From Flavobacteriales bacterium (lineage in GTDB: Bacteria > Bacteroidota > Bacteroidia > Flavobacteriales_F > PHOS-HE28), in the NCBI GenBank assembly GCA_016704485.1, contig JADJAA010000002.1, positions 186,001 through 250,000 of the forward strand: 64,000 bases of DNA, given 5' to 3'. The notes below the pieces were generated by a model, which did not search any database, was not told where the DNA came from, and was given only the letters and a program-made list of their open reading frames with translations. Positions within the stretch are counted from its first letter, which is position 1, and every line of letters begins with the position of its first letter. A program made the position numbers and the translations under genes. Of the stretch, positions 18,519 to 27,949 are shown one piece after another.

Positions 18519-18585
18519 ACTGAAAGGTCGATCGCATGCAGGATACATTATCCAGAACTGTGCATTGGAACTTCGTAGCGAGGGT

Positions 18586-18685
18586 TGAAATGGCAACGGT
18601 AGCAAGGGTTTCAGTGAGAAGGCATAGCAGAAGCTATGCTGACGAACTGAAATCGAGCGAAGCGCTTGATACCACAGCCATTTCA
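18586..18685. repeat. Nested 100-base hairpin element upstream of comEC
   Basis: Successive complementary arms: TGAAATGGC/GCCATTTCA (outer), GGTAGCAAGGG/CGCTTGATACC (9 of 11 pairs), TTTCAGT/ACTGAAA, and GCATAGC-AGAA-GCTATGC at the tip (18622-18639). It ends 19 bases before the comEC ATG at 18705, so it would lie in the leader of the comEC mRNA. It could be a regulatory leader or a REP-like palindromic insertion. Confidence 0.6.
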
Positions 18686-18704
18686 GGCCGTAGTAGATTT
18701 TCTA

Positions 18705-20840
18705 ATGCATAGTTCAGGATTATTCTGGAGTGCCTTGGTGCGTGCCCCCATGGTGCGCCTTGCAACACCTTTCATCATGGGCATTTCGGTAGCGTATGTA
18801 ACCCATCCAGGATTGATACCTGTTCTCGTATTGTGTATTGTAACGTCCCTGGCTCTTGTATTCGCCCTGCGTTCCAAGGCGCGTTACGAGCAACGATGGC
18901 GAAGAGGAGTCCTATTCGCGTGTTGGACATTCGTGTTCGGTGTGTTCTGGTACACGCTGCGCGATCCGAACTCGGACCCCGAGAACATATCCAGCATTGC
19001 GGATCTTACGGGACAATGGACCGTGAACATCACTGAAGTAACTGGTATAAGCAAAGCATTGCTCCGTGCCGAAGGGGAGATCCAAGCACATACTACTGAG
19101 GAAGAGTGGAAGGAATGCTCAGGTAAGTTGATGATATCCTTGTTACGCGGAGAGGATGGAGCAACGGTAATGGCAGGCGATCGGTTGGTGCTTGTTGGAG
19201 AAGTGACCCCGATCGAACGTGTGCCGGATCCTGGTGGGTTCGACAGAAAGGCGTGGGCTGGATCACGAGGAATGGACTATGAGATCTTCGCGCCGCGTGA
19301 TGATTGGTCAGTGACCGGACATATTGCTACGTGGACGGATGGATTCAGTTCTTTAAGGAAGCACGTATCGAAATGGATCGACGAGAGTGCTGTGCCAACA
19401 CGGGAACGAGCTCTGGTAAAGGCATTGGTCCTAGGGTTGCGCGATGAATTGACAAGTGAGCAACGTACTTCATTCATCAGGAGCGGGACCATACATGTGT
19501 TGGCCGTCTCGGGAACACATGTTGGGTTCATCTATGGCATGCTCTTCATTTTGTTCCGTTGGTCCGGGGAAAGCAGAAAAGTGCGGTTGATCAGAGGTAC
19601 TTTCATCATACTTGCATTATGGGGATATGCAGGGCTGACGGGAGGTTCGCCGAGTGTGCTAAGGGCCACGATCATGTTCAGTTTCTTTACGCTGGCCGAC
19701 ATGTTTGCGCGGCAGAACAATTCATTGAACAGCCTATTCACAGCTGCATTTCTTTTGCTGATCATTGATCCGCATATGCTTGTTGAGATCGGTTTCCAGC
19801 TTTCATTCCTAGCTGTCTTGGGTATTATTCTTTTCATGCGTCCGATCGAGATCCTCTGGTCACCGGACAATTGGTTGTTGCGGAAGGTCTGGAGCTTGGT
19901 TGCGGTTTCATTAGCTGCACAAACGCTCACTACGCCGCTATCGATCTATTTGTTCGGTGGATTTCCGACATGGTTCATCCCAGCAAATCTGATCGTCGTA
20001 ACAGCAGCGGGCTTTGCTGTCTATGGATCCGTTCTTTTGTTGTTGCTGTACAAAGTACCTGTGATCGGTGCGGCGATCACGTGGGTCCTTACACGTTTGT
20101 TGATGGGCGTTGGTATCACCACTGAATTCTTCGCACAATTGCCATACGCATATCCTCCGATGCGCGTGAGTCTAATGGAAATGATCTTGCTCTATGTCAT
20201 TATTGTCGCCTTTATGTCGGCATGGATACTACGATGGCGGCAAGGGCTGATCATTGGGTCGCTGAGCGTTGCCGCGGTATTCGTAAGCATCGGTATCCGT
20301 ATCGAGCGGTCACATGAGCTGGATCAATTCACCATCTATGACGATCGTGGTGCTTTACATGCTGCATTATCCACGGGTCGGTCATTGGTGGTGTTGAGCG
20401 ATACAAACGGAACTGAAGATCGAACATGGATCAAAAGCAAAGTTGCACGTCATGAACGTGTCCTAGGTGCGCGTTCGGTGGAGTGGATAGATATGGATCG
20501 TGTCCAAGAAAACGTAAGCAGAACTGGAAACTCGTTGATCGGCAATGGATACTGGTGTTCGTCTCAGATCGAAGTGCTGTTCTTCTCCCAGAATGATCAT
20601 ATGGTGCAGGAGCCGGAAGTATCCGCGGTAGATGCGATCGTTATACATGACACGAAGCACTTGGCAGAAGAGGACCTTGAGTTGATCTCCGAACGCACTG
20701 ATCAGGTCGTACTGGCAGGTGACTTGCCGTGGAAGTTACGCTCTTTCGTCAAGCGTTGGAGCGAAGAGAACGGACTTAAGTTGCACGATGTTCGGGAAGA
20801 TGGTGCATTCATTTTTTCACGCCGATCCGTTGATGAATGA
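18705..20840 (+). CDS. comEC: ComEC/Rec2-family DNA-uptake channel protein
   Basis: Inner-membrane channel for uptake of single-stranded DNA in natural transformation. About 711 residues from the ATG at 18705 (a TTG at 18666 lies inside the hairpin element and is less likely). An N-terminal DUF4131 region with transmembrane helices is followed by the Competence domain, with the hallmark GTIHVLAVSGTHVGFIYG at about residue 265 and many helices to about residue 530. The C-terminal about 190 residues are soluble but show no HxHxDH motif, so a catalytic metallo-beta-lactamase domain is absent or degenerate. The stop overlaps the start of the Rieske gene (ATGA). Confidence 0.9.
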   Translation: MHSSGLFWSALVRAPMVRLATPFIMGISVAYVTHPGLIPVLVLCIVTSLALVFALRSKARYEQRWRRGVLFACWTFVFGVFWYTLRDPNSDPENISSIADLTGQWTVNITEVTGISKALLRAEGEIQAHTTEEEWKECSGKLMISLLRGEDGATVMAGDRLVLVGEVTPIERVPDPGGFDRKAWAGSRGMDYEIFAPRDDWSVTGHIATWTDGFSSLRKHVSKWIDESAVPTRERALVKALVLGLRDELTSEQRTSFIRSGTIHVLAVSGTHVGFIYGMLFILFRWSGESRKVRLIRGTFIILALWGYAGLTGGSPSVLRATIMFSFFTLADMFARQNNSLNSLFTAAFLLLIIDPHMLVEIGFQLSFLAVLGIILFMRPIEILWSPDNWLLRKVWSLVAVSLAAQTLTTPLSIYLFGGFPTWFIPANLIVVTAAGFAVYGSVLLLLLYKVPVIGAAITWVLTRLLMGVGITTEFFAQLPYAYPPMRVSLMEMILLYVIIVAFMSAWILRWRQGLIIGSLSVAAVFVSIGIRIERSHELDQFTIYDDRGALHAALSTGRSLVVLSDTNGTEDRTWIKSKVARHERVLGARSVEWIDMDRVQENVSRTGNSLIGNGYWCSSQIEVLFFSQNDHMVQEPEVSAVDAIVIHDTKHLAEEDLELISERTDQVVLAGDLPWKLRSFVKRWSEENGLKLHDVREDGAFIFSRRSVDE

Positions 20841-21250
20841 TCAATGCAAGCGCACAGCAATTGGTGCAACGCCGTAGCTTGGCTCCAATGCTCGTAGACT
20901 CCATCCGTTGGCGCACGATCCGTGATGCGCGATTAGCATCCTTGCAAGAAGGTGGCCTGTTGCGCGTGATGCTCGGTAAGCAACCGATATTGTTCGTACG
21001 TCATGAAGGAACGTTACGCGCTATGCAAGACCGTTGCCCGCATCAAGGGCGATCGCTCAGCGGTGGTTGGTTGGATAAGGGACACGTGGTCTGCCCTTTT
21101 CATCGCTTTCATTTCGATCCAATAACAGGAGCATGCAGAGGTGGGCTTACCGTGAACGTGGAGACCTTTCCGGTGCACGAAGAGAATGGGGTGATCAAAC
21201 TCGGTAAACCTTATACTACGCTGCGGATCTTCGGGTTCGATCTGTGGTAA
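20837..21250 (+). CDS. Small Rieske [2Fe-2S] protein
   Basis: The 137-residue protein has both Rieske cluster-binding boxes: CPHQGRSLSGG at about residue 61 and CPFHRFHFD at about residue 84, giving the two Cys and two His ligands. There is no transmembrane helix and no oxygenase domain, so it looks like a soluble Rieske-type ferredoxin. It overlaps comEC by four bases and so is translationally coupled to it. The electron partner is unknown. Confidence 0.88.
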   Translation: MINASAQQLVQRRSLAPMLVDSIRWRTIRDARLASLQEGGLLRVMLGKQPILFVRHEGTLRAMQDRCPHQGRSLSGGWLDKGHVVCPFHRFHFDPITGACRGGLTVNVETFPVHEENGVIKLGKPYTTLRIFGFDLW

Positions 21251-21253
21251 GCA

Positions 21254-21913
21254 TCAGAACTTGAACGCTACCTGAATGCTGTACTGCAAGCCTCTGGTCT
21301 TGTTCGGAAGCGGAGTGTAGGAGTAGTACTCGTCGGTCGCGAGTGGAACAACGCCATCTTTCTGTATGTCATGATCTGTTGTTGTCAGGCTCACCCAGTT
21401 CAGGTCCATGTTGAGCCCTACGCGTTCACTGAAGTACATACCAACACCCATGCTGATCCCATAATAGACACCCGTATCAATGAACTTAACTTCACCCTCA
21501 TCCATACGGTCGGTATATTTCAATCTCCCAAGGCCTACTTCAGAGCTAACTGTCCAAGCAAATTTGTCACTTTGGAGCAAGTATCCCCGTCCTTTGAATC
21601 CCATTGTACGAAAACCGGTTCCCGCATCAAAGTCACCGCTAAAAAGCACTAGGGCCCCTGGTTCCAGCGTTGCACCTAAACTAAATTGTTTGATCACACC
21701 TACCTGAACGTCGAGCACAGCTCCCAACGAAAAGCCACCATCGATCTCTGGTGAGAACCGGTTCATTCGTTCATTCTTGGTATAATGCCAACCGATAGCA
21801 CCACCTGCGGCAATATGGACGGTACCTGACTTGTTGATCTGCGCACTTGTAGTATTGGGCAAACAAGTAGCAAACGCGAATGCTATCAGGGTAGAAGCGG
21901 TAAATGATCTCAT
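21254..21913 (-). CDS. Outer-membrane beta-barrel family protein
   Basis: A 219-residue protein with a signal peptide (about residues 1-24, ending TSAQ), followed by alternating hydrophobic and polar strands, many Gly/Tyr/Phe, and a terminal aromatic residue (VAFKF) as in outer-membrane barrels. No specific family is recognised. It is convergent with the Rieske gene (3-base gap). Confidence 0.7.
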   Translation of the reverse strand: MRSFTASTLIAFAFATCLPNTTSAQINKSGTVHIAAGGAIGWHYTKNERMNRFSPEIDGGFSLGAVLDVQVGVIKQFSLGATLEPGALVLFSGDFDAGTGFRTMGFKGRGYLLQSDKFAWTVSSEVGLGRLKYTDRMDEGEVKFIDTGVYYGISMGVGMYFSERVGLNMDLNWVSLTTTDHDIQKDGVVPLATDEYYSYTPLPNKTRGLQYSIQVAFKF

Positions 21914-21980
21914 AATGCCAGAAGCTTGTTGTTCTTGAAGGATGAAAAGTAAACGATCGGTAGCGAACAGGATCCTATCA

Positions 21981-22748
21981 TCATCCCAAAAGTGCTAATT
22001 CTGGATATTCGAAGGGTTCAATGGCTCGATGCGTGTTCGGTGATGCATGTTTTCCGAGCAAAGGAGCTACGGTAAACGCCTCAAGGTCATTTTCAGTGAA
22101 CGGTGAGATCAAGTCCGATATCCGATCACGGTCAGTGCTTGAGGAAAGCCAAAGTTCATCCAATTCTTTCGGAATGATGAATGGCATGCGTGGCCCTTTG
22201 GCCTTAGGGTTATTGTGGATCCTGGCCATCAAAGCATTCGCTTCGGCAGTGACGATGCTCACGGTGTTGATCGATGCTCCCGTTTCCGGATCTTTCCAAT
22301 TGCTGGAGATCCCGGCTAAGGCCATCGGCGCATCATCCTTGAACCGGATGTGGTACGGAAATGTACGTTTCGCAAAGTGGAAGAATTCGAAGAACCCATC
22401 CACGAGTATTAAGCACCGGTGCTGTACTGCAATGCGAAATGCGGGTTTCTCGAAAATGGTTTCACCACGTGCATTCAACGTCTGTCTGCTAACAATTGCG
22501 GCTTGTGCATGGTCCTTTACCCAGTGCGGAATAAGGCCCCAACGCACCAGATCGAACCTCGGGCCATCATCCCGTGTAAAACACAGCAACTTAGGATGTG
22601 CGAACCCGCTGATGTGGAACATGGCCGGCTGCGTTGCCGTAAGTTCTTCCAATTGCAGTTGAAGTTCCTTTACCTCATCTTCACTTGCACCCGCACGTTT
22701 GGCGTAGGTGATCTTCTTTTTGGTCAGATATGCGACCGTGTAACACAT
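21981..22748 (-). CDS. SRAP/HMCES-family abasic-site DNA-protein crosslink protein (YedK-like)
   Basis: Shields abasic sites in single-stranded DNA by a thiazolidine crosslink through Cys2. The protein begins MCYTVAY, so the catalytic Cys2 is present after Met removal. Other family elements: VRWGLIPHWVKD, SRQTLNARGETIFEKPAFR (with the active-site Asn) and LILVDGFFEFF (with the catalytic Glu). The C-terminal RMPFIIP matches the usual HxRMPVIL region, with the His displaced in IHNNPKAKGPRMP. At 255 residues it has family length. It lies two bases from the MBL hydrolase gene, so the two are likely co-transcribed. Confidence 0.92.
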   Translation of the reverse strand: MCYTVAYLTKKKITYAKRAGASEDEVKELQLQLEELTATQPAMFHISGFAHPKLLCFTRDDGPRFDLVRWGLIPHWVKDHAQAAIVSRQTLNARGETIFEKPAFRIAVQHRCLILVDGFFEFFHFAKRTFPYHIRFKDDAPMALAGISSNWKDPETGASINTVSIVTAEANALMARIHNNPKAKGPRMPFIIPKELDELWLSSSTDRDRISDLISPFTENDLEAFTVAPLLGKHASPNTHRAIEPFEYPELALLG

Positions 22749-22750
22749 AA

Positions 22751-23614
22751 CTATAATGCGCTAAGCGGGAAGGTTTCTTTCAAGCGGATCCCTTTCTCCG
22801 TGCGCTCCAGTGTTGCGCATTGGTTGGTCGCATCGTGCTCGAAAAAGAGAACCAGTTGATCATCCGCAGCACGTTCAAGAAATGCAGCTTTCTCCGTCAT
22901 GGTCAACAGAGGCCGCGTGTCATAGGCCATTACCCAAGGCAACGGTATGTGATGCACGCTCGGCAATAGATCGGCCATGTATACCAGTGTTCGCCCTTTG
23001 TATGCAATGTGTGGTATCATCATGGCATCGGTATGGCCGTTCACGGTAAGTATATCCACGGAATGGAATACATCCTTCACGAACACATTCTCGTCAGCTT
23101 TCGCACGCGAAGCAGGCACCAGTTTCAATTGTCCACTCTCTTCGATCGGAAGAATGTTCTCCTTCAGAAAGCTGGCCTTTTCGCGCGGATTCGGCTTTGT
23201 GGCCCATTCCCAGTGATCGGCATTGCTCCAATAGGTAGCGTTCTTAAAGGCCGGAACAAGCAGTTCGCCTTGCCTTTTGATGGAGCCACCGCAATGATCA
23301 AAGTGCAAATGGGTAAGAAAAACATCCGTGATCTCATCGGTGCTGAATCCCGCTCTTTTCAATGAGCTATCAAGTGAGTCATCACCATGCAGGTCGTAAT
23401 GCCCGAAGAATTTTGCATCCTGCTTATCGCCGATCCCGTTGTCGATCAGGATCAGTCGATCTCCTTCTTCGATCAAGAGGCAGCGCATGGCCCATGTGCA
23501 GAGGTTATTCGCATCTGGTGCATGACGTTTCTCCCAAACGGTCCTGGGCACCACACCGAACATGGCACCACCATCGAGTTTGAAGAAACCCGTATCGATC
23601 ACATGTAGATTCAT
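22751..23614 (-). CDS. Metallo-beta-lactamase-fold hydrolase
   Basis: The zinc-binding HLHFDHCGG motif lies at about residue 105. Other ligands fit VNGHTDAMM (His) and YMADLL (Asp). I prefer the ATG at 23614 (MNLHVIDTGFFKLDGG) over 23659, because family members start at this strand. The overall pattern, ending near IPLPWVMAYDTRP, resembles the lactonase-like branch of MBL hydrolases. The substrate is unknown. Confidence 0.87.
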   Translation of the reverse strand: MNLHVIDTGFFKLDGGAMFGVVPRTVWEKRHAPDANNLCTWAMRCLLIEEGDRLILIDNGIGDKQDAKFFGHYDLHGDDSLDSSLKRAGFSTDEITDVFLTHLHFDHCGGSIKRQGELLVPAFKNATYWSNADHWEWATKPNPREKASFLKENILPIEESGQLKLVPASRAKADENVFVKDVFHSVDILTVNGHTDAMMIPHIAYKGRTLVYMADLLPSVHHIPLPWVMAYDTRPLLTMTEKAAFLERAADDQLVLFFEHDATNQCATLERTEKGIRLKETFPLSAL

Positions 23615-23735
23615 GGTGTAAAGGTCGTAATGATCGAAAGAATAGTGAACCCTGTTCATGCTATCGACAAATACCCGTGAATGATCTCTGTCATTTCGCG
23701 TCGAATGGTCGGTCTGGACGGATCATCTTCGTGCC

Positions 23736-25094
23736 ATGCGTCACGTACATTTCATCGCGATAGGCGGCAGCGCCATGCACAATATGGCAATTGCCTTGCA
23801 CCAGCAGGGGTTTGAGGTGACAGGTAGCGATGATGAGATCTTTGAGCCAAGCCGCACGCGCTTGGAACGATTGGGTCTGTTACCGGATAAACTGGGTTGG
23901 GATGCAAGTAATATCCACTCTGGATTGGAAGCGGTGATCCTTGGGATGCACGCGCGCTTGGATAACCCCGAACTGATCCGCGCACAAGAATTGGGTATAC
24001 CGATCTACAGCTACCCCACCTATTTCTACGAGCGCACAAAGAATAAGACACGCGTAGTGATCGGCGGAAGCCACGGTAAGACCACCATAACCAGCATGAT
24101 CGTGCATGTGTTGCGGCATGCGGGGGTGGAATTCGATTACCTCGTTGGCGCGCAGTTGGACGGATTCGATTGCATGGTGAAGCTCAGCGAGACCAGCAAA
24201 GTAGCGGTCATCGAAGGGGACGAATACCTCGCATCGGCCTTGGAGCCTGTCCCGAAATTCCATTTGTACAAACCTGATATCGCACTGATCAGCGGAATAG
24301 CGTGGGATCACATCAACGTCTTCAAAACATTCGCGAGTTACGTTGAGCAGTTCATGCTGTTCATCGATGCCATCGAGCCCGGTGGTAAACTTGTGTATTG
24401 CCAAGAAGATAGCGAGGTCCGGAACCTCTGCGAAGCCAAGGACGTCAACGTGGATCGCGTTCCATACGGTATTCCACCGCATCGAATAGATGAAGGTCGA
24501 ACGGTGTTGATCACCTCGAAAGGAGACTTGCCTTTAGAGGTTTTCGGTAAACACAATTTGCAGAACCTGGAAGGCGCTCGTCATGTTTGCCATTTACTCG
24601 GCATTGGCGATAAACAGTTCTATGAAGCCATCGGTAGTTTCCACGGAGCGGCAAAGCGATTGGAGAAATTGGCGGAAACGCCGAGTAGGGTGGTGTATAA
24701 GGATTTCGCACATTCACCCAGCAAGCTGAAAGCCACGGTACAAGCGGTACGCGAGCAATTCCCGGATAGGCAATTGGTAGCCTGCATGGAACTACATACC
24801 TACAGTAGTCTCAGTGAAAATTTTCTGGATCAATATGCAGGATGCATGGATGATGCTGACCGTGCTATTGTATTCTATGATCCGCATGCCGTTCAGCTCA
24901 AACGGTTACCATCCATTCCGCCTGAACGCATCCAAAGAGCATTTGCGCGTGAAGTAGAAGTGCTGAATGACCCTATTGCTGTAATGGGCGCTGTACGAAA
25001 GGATGCGCGTGAAAAAAGTGTTCTACTTATGATGAGCAGTGGCAACTTCGGCGGCCTGGACCTTCAAGCCATGAGCGAGGCATTCATTGCGTGA
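23736..25094 (+). CDS. Mur-ligase family protein, Mpl-like (UDP-MurNAc:peptide ligase)
   Basis: Resembles Mpl, which reattaches recovered murein tripeptide to UDP-MurNAc in peptidoglycan recycling. N-terminal nucleotide-binding stretch HFIAIGGSAMHNMAIAL with the GSDDEIFEPSRTRLE continuation, ATP P-loop GGSHGKTTITSMI at about residue 108, the Mur-ligase EGDEY motif at about 165, and the C-terminal DFAHSPSKLKATV. At 452 residues it matches Mpl/MurC length. Mpl is favoured over MurC by the MHNMAIAL and DEIFEPSRTRLE segments. Confidence 0.85.
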   Translation: MRHVHFIAIGGSAMHNMAIALHQQGFEVTGSDDEIFEPSRTRLERLGLLPDKLGWDASNIHSGLEAVILGMHARLDNPELIRAQELGIPIYSYPTYFYERTKNKTRVVIGGSHGKTTITSMIVHVLRHAGVEFDYLVGAQLDGFDCMVKLSETSKVAVIEGDEYLASALEPVPKFHLYKPDIALISGIAWDHINVFKTFASYVEQFMLFIDAIEPGGKLVYCQEDSEVRNLCEAKDVNVDRVPYGIPPHRIDEGRTVLITSKGDLPLEVFGKHNLQNLEGARHVCHLLGIGDKQFYEAIGSFHGAAKRLEKLAETPSRVVYKDFAHSPSKLKATVQAVREQFPDRQLVACMELHTYSSLSENFLDQYAGCMDDADRAIVFYDPHAVQLKRLPSIPPERIQRAFAREVEVLNDPIAVMGAVRKDAREKSVLLMMSSGNFGGLDLQAMSEAFIA

Positions 25095-25174
25095 GATCAT
25101 CCGCTAGTACAATGCCACTTGAGATGATCGCCCGATCCTTAGAGCTGCTGCGGCGATCAACTCGATCCACATAC

Positions 25175-25651
25175 TCACCGAATGAACCGGCGTAACAATT
25201 TATGTTGGGTTGCCGCGATCACCAATGCATTGAATGCCCCAACCGCAAGCAATGTGAAGAACGTAATGCTCGCGTAGTTGAATGGTGTGAACATGACCAA
25301 AAGGCTTTCGCGTGCATCTGCTTCGGTCTTGCCCGCAGCTACCAATGCAGCTATGCGTTCTTCCATCTTTTGCGGAAATTCATCCAGGTCGATGAACGTA
25401 TAGTATAGGTAAAGGAAAACGCCCATGATCAAGGCATAGATCGCAGCATTGCTGAACTCGTTCCGCATCAGGTCCGGGAAACGAGTGGTACGGTCGCGCA
25501 CTAACATGCGGTGCCCTGTGAAATAGATCAACGTGACCATCGCGAAAAAATGCACCAACATGAAGTCGGTACCCTCCGGCGGGTTTCCGGAATAGAAAAG
25601 GAATAGTCGCAGAGCAATTACAGCTATAGCAGCGAAGAGTGTTAGGGCCAT
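25175..25651 (-). CDS. DUF4199-like membrane protein
   Basis: A 158-residue protein with four hydrophobic segments (about 3-20, 30-45, 68-88, 125-148) and a short polar helix between the third and fourth (PQKMEERIAALVAAGKTEADARESL). This topology is like DUF4199 proteins of Bacteroidota. The function is unknown. It is 58 bases downstream of rho on the opposite side of its stop, in the same orientation. Confidence 0.6.
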   Translation of the reverse strand: MALTLFAAIAVIALRLFLFYSGNPPEGTDFMLVHFFAMVTLIYFTGHRMLVRDRTTRFPDLMRNEFSNAAIYALIMGVFLYLYYTFIDLDEFPQKMEERIAALVAAGKTEADARESLLVMFTPFNYASITFFTLLAVGAFNALVIAATQHKLLRRFIR

Positions 25652-25709
25652 AGCAAGGAGAACGTGTCAATTAGGACATGATACCTTCTCTTGATCATCA
25701 CTGGCTAAT

Positions 25710-27659
25710 TTAACCATTCATGCTCACCAGGAACTCTTCGTTGCTCTTGGTTCCCTCCATGTGCTTTTTCACGAATTCCATGGCTTCCACGGAGTTCATG
25801 TCAGCAAGGTGTTTACGCAGGATCCATGTGCGTTGCAACACGTCCTTGTGGTGAAGCAGATCGTCGCGACGTGTACCGCTGGCCATGATGTCGATGGCAG
25901 GGAAGATGCGGCGGTTGCTGATCTTACGGTCCAGTTGCAGTTCCATGTTACCGGTTCCTTTGAATTCCTCGAAGATCACCTCGTCCATTTTACTGCCGGT
26001 CTCCACAAGTGCAGTAGCAAGAATGGTCAATGAACCACCGTTCTCGATCTTACGTGCCGCACCAAAGAAACGTTTTGGTTTTTGCAATGCATTGGCATCC
26101 ACACCACCGGAAAGGATCTTACCACTAGCAGGTTGCACCGTGTTATACGCACGTGCAAGACGTGTAATGGAATCGAGCAGGATCACCACATCGTGGCCAC
26201 ACTCTACCAAGGCTTTTGCTTTTTCCAGAACAATGCCAGCAACCTGCACGTGGCGTGATGCTGGTTCATCGAATGTACTGGCGATCACTTCCGCATTCAC
26301 GCTACGGGCCATATCGGTCACCTCTTCCGGACGTTCATCGATCAATAGTACGATCAAATACACTTCCGGGTGGTTGGATGCAATAGCGTTCGCCACGTCC
26401 TTCAACAGCACCGTTTTCCCGGTCTTCGGTTGAGCAACGATCAATCCACGCTGACCTTTTCCGATCGGTGCAAAAAGATCGAGAACGCGCATGCTCACAT
26501 TCGTCTCTTTCGCGACCAGATTGAATTTCTCATCCGGGAAAAGCGGAGTAAGGAATTTGAACGGAACCCTGTCACGCACCCATTCCGGATCTCGCCCATT
26601 GATGGTATCCACCTTTACCAGCGGGAAGAATTTATCACCTTCACGTGGTGGGCGAACATAGCCTTTTACGGTATCGCCGAGTTTCAGTCCGAACTGTTTC
26701 ACTTGTTGCTGACCAACGTAAACATCATCCGGTGAGGCCAAGTAATTATAGTCACTGCTGCGCAGGAAACCATAACCGTCGGGCATCATTTCCAACACAC
26801 CTTCGGTCTCTACGAAAGCATCGAAATTGAATTGCTCGCGTTGTGGGCGTTGCTCGTTGCGCTGGTCAGTCCTAGGTTCGTTGCGTTGGTCTGTCCTAGG
26901 TTCGTTGCGCTGATCGGTCCTAGGCTCGTTGCGCCCTTCCGAGCGTTGATTGCGATCGTTGCGTTGGCCATCATGATCATTCCTGTTGTCATTTGATCCG
27001 CGGTCCCGGTTCTCATTTCGGTTACGGTCATTTGGTCCACGTTGCTCCTGTTCGCTGCGAGGAGATTGTTCACCCTGGTTCCGTCGGTCACGGCGATCCG
27101 GCCGATCATTTCGATCACCGTGTTCATTCTGGCGTTGCTGCGGGTCCTCGTTCTTGGGACTCTCACGGTCCTCATTCCGGCTACGGTCATTGCGAGGTTG
27201 TTCTCGTCGATCGCTATCCGTTCGCTCGCGTGGTGCTCTTTTCCTATCAGCAGCGCCATCATCTTTCGGATTCACCCGATCACTAACTTTCTCACCAGTA
27301 TCACGCGCGTTTTCAGTTTGGTCGTCATCATTATCATCCCCATCTTCATCATCTTCATCATCCTGATCGTCATCATCGTCATCGTCCTCTTCTTCTCCCA
27401 TTTTCAATGGTAGCTCTTGCTCGGGATCTTCTTCAGTCTCCTCTTCATCAGCAGTGGCCAATGCAAGGATCGCTGTATCATCTTCAACGAATTTCGGCCC
27501 CTTTGGCTTCGCTGGTTTAGCATCGCGCGCTTCTTCTTCAAGGATCGTGGTGATCAGATCCTGTTTACGCAACGTATCTGCTTTTTTAAGATTGAGCTTT
27601 TTTGCGATCTCTTTTAGCTCGGAGAGTTTCATTGCGCTCAACGCGTTCTGGTCGTACAT
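25710..27659 (-). CDS. rho: Transcription termination factor Rho with a long charged insertion
   Basis: Hexameric RNA-dependent ATPase that ends untranslated transcripts. The start at 27659 (MYDQNALSAMKLSELKEIAKK) gives the Rho_N helical domain at the N-terminus. An acidic and then Arg/Asn/Asp-rich low-complexity region (about residues 75-280) follows, with three tandem copies of RNEPRTDQ. Then come the RNA-binding cold-shock domain (about 285-360, GVLEMMPDGYGFLR) and the ATPase core with Walker A GLIVAQPKTGKTVLL, Walker B VVILLDSITRLARAYN and the Q/R-loop region. About 650 residues versus about 420 in E. coli. Long disordered insertions are known in Rho of several phyla; this one is seen directly. 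Confidence 0.97.
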   Translation of the reverse strand: MYDQNALSAMKLSELKEIAKKLNLKKADTLRKQDLITTILEEEARDAKPAKPKGPKFVEDDTAILALATADEEETEEDPEQELPLKMGEEEDDDDDDDQDDEDDEDGDDNDDDQTENARDTGEKVSDRVNPKDDGAADRKRAPRERTDSDRREQPRNDRSRNEDRESPKNEDPQQRQNEHGDRNDRPDRRDRRNQGEQSPRSEQEQRGPNDRNRNENRDRGSNDNRNDHDGQRNDRNQRSEGRNEPRTDQRNEPRTDQRNEPRTDQRNEQRPQREQFNFDAFVETEGVLEMMPDGYGFLRSSDYNYLASPDDVYVGQQQVKQFGLKLGDTVKGYVRPPREGDKFFPLVKVDTINGRDPEWVRDRVPFKFLTPLFPDEKFNLVAKETNVSMRVLDLFAPIGKGQRGLIVAQPKTGKTVLLKDVANAIASNHPEVYLIVLLIDERPEEVTDMARSVNAEVIASTFDEPASRHVQVAGIVLEKAKALVECGHDVVILLDSITRLARAYNTVQPASGKILSGGVDANALQKPKRFFGAARKIENGGSLTILATALVETGSKMDEVIFEEFKGTGNMELQLDRKISNRRIFPAIDIMASGTRRDDLLHHKDVLQRTWILRKHLADMNSVEAMEFVKKHMEGTKSNEEFLVSMNG

Positions 27660-27913
27660 GGACGAATAAATGGTAAAGTGTTCGTGGGTCACCCGGGTTC
27701 GGGTCCAAAGAAAAGCCTGATAGGCTCAGTCAACTTACAGTATAAAGGGACAAAAGAACCGACTCGGAGTGGATCGGGCGTCAATAAGACGGATAGTCCG
27801 GCCAGTGCAATACGAATGCAATGTTACGGGGATAATATGATAATGGCAATGGTTTTTTTGCATTTTTGCTGGCTGGTCCCATTAGGGATCTTCTTTTTTC
27901 AATTCGTAGCCGG

Positions 27914-27921
27914 TATTTTCG
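27914..27921 (+). promoter_or_regulatory. -7-like box TATTTTCG before the DUF4293 gene
   Basis: Matches TAnnTTYG, 28 bases upstream of the ATG at 27950. No convincing -33 element is seen. Confidence 0.3.
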
Positions 27922-27949
27922 CCGCTCCGCCACGCACGTAGACCCTCGA

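Larger units (their letters stand above)
18416..18704. other. Intergenic region with two structured elements before comEC
   Basis: No gene is seen. It holds a 12-bp inverted repeat (18463-18518) and a roughly 100-base nested hairpin (18586-18685), both listed separately. Confidence 0.7.

Noticed and set aside
22021..22662. 213-codon plus-strand ORF
   Set aside because: Antisense shadow of the HMCES/YedK gene, which has full motif support.
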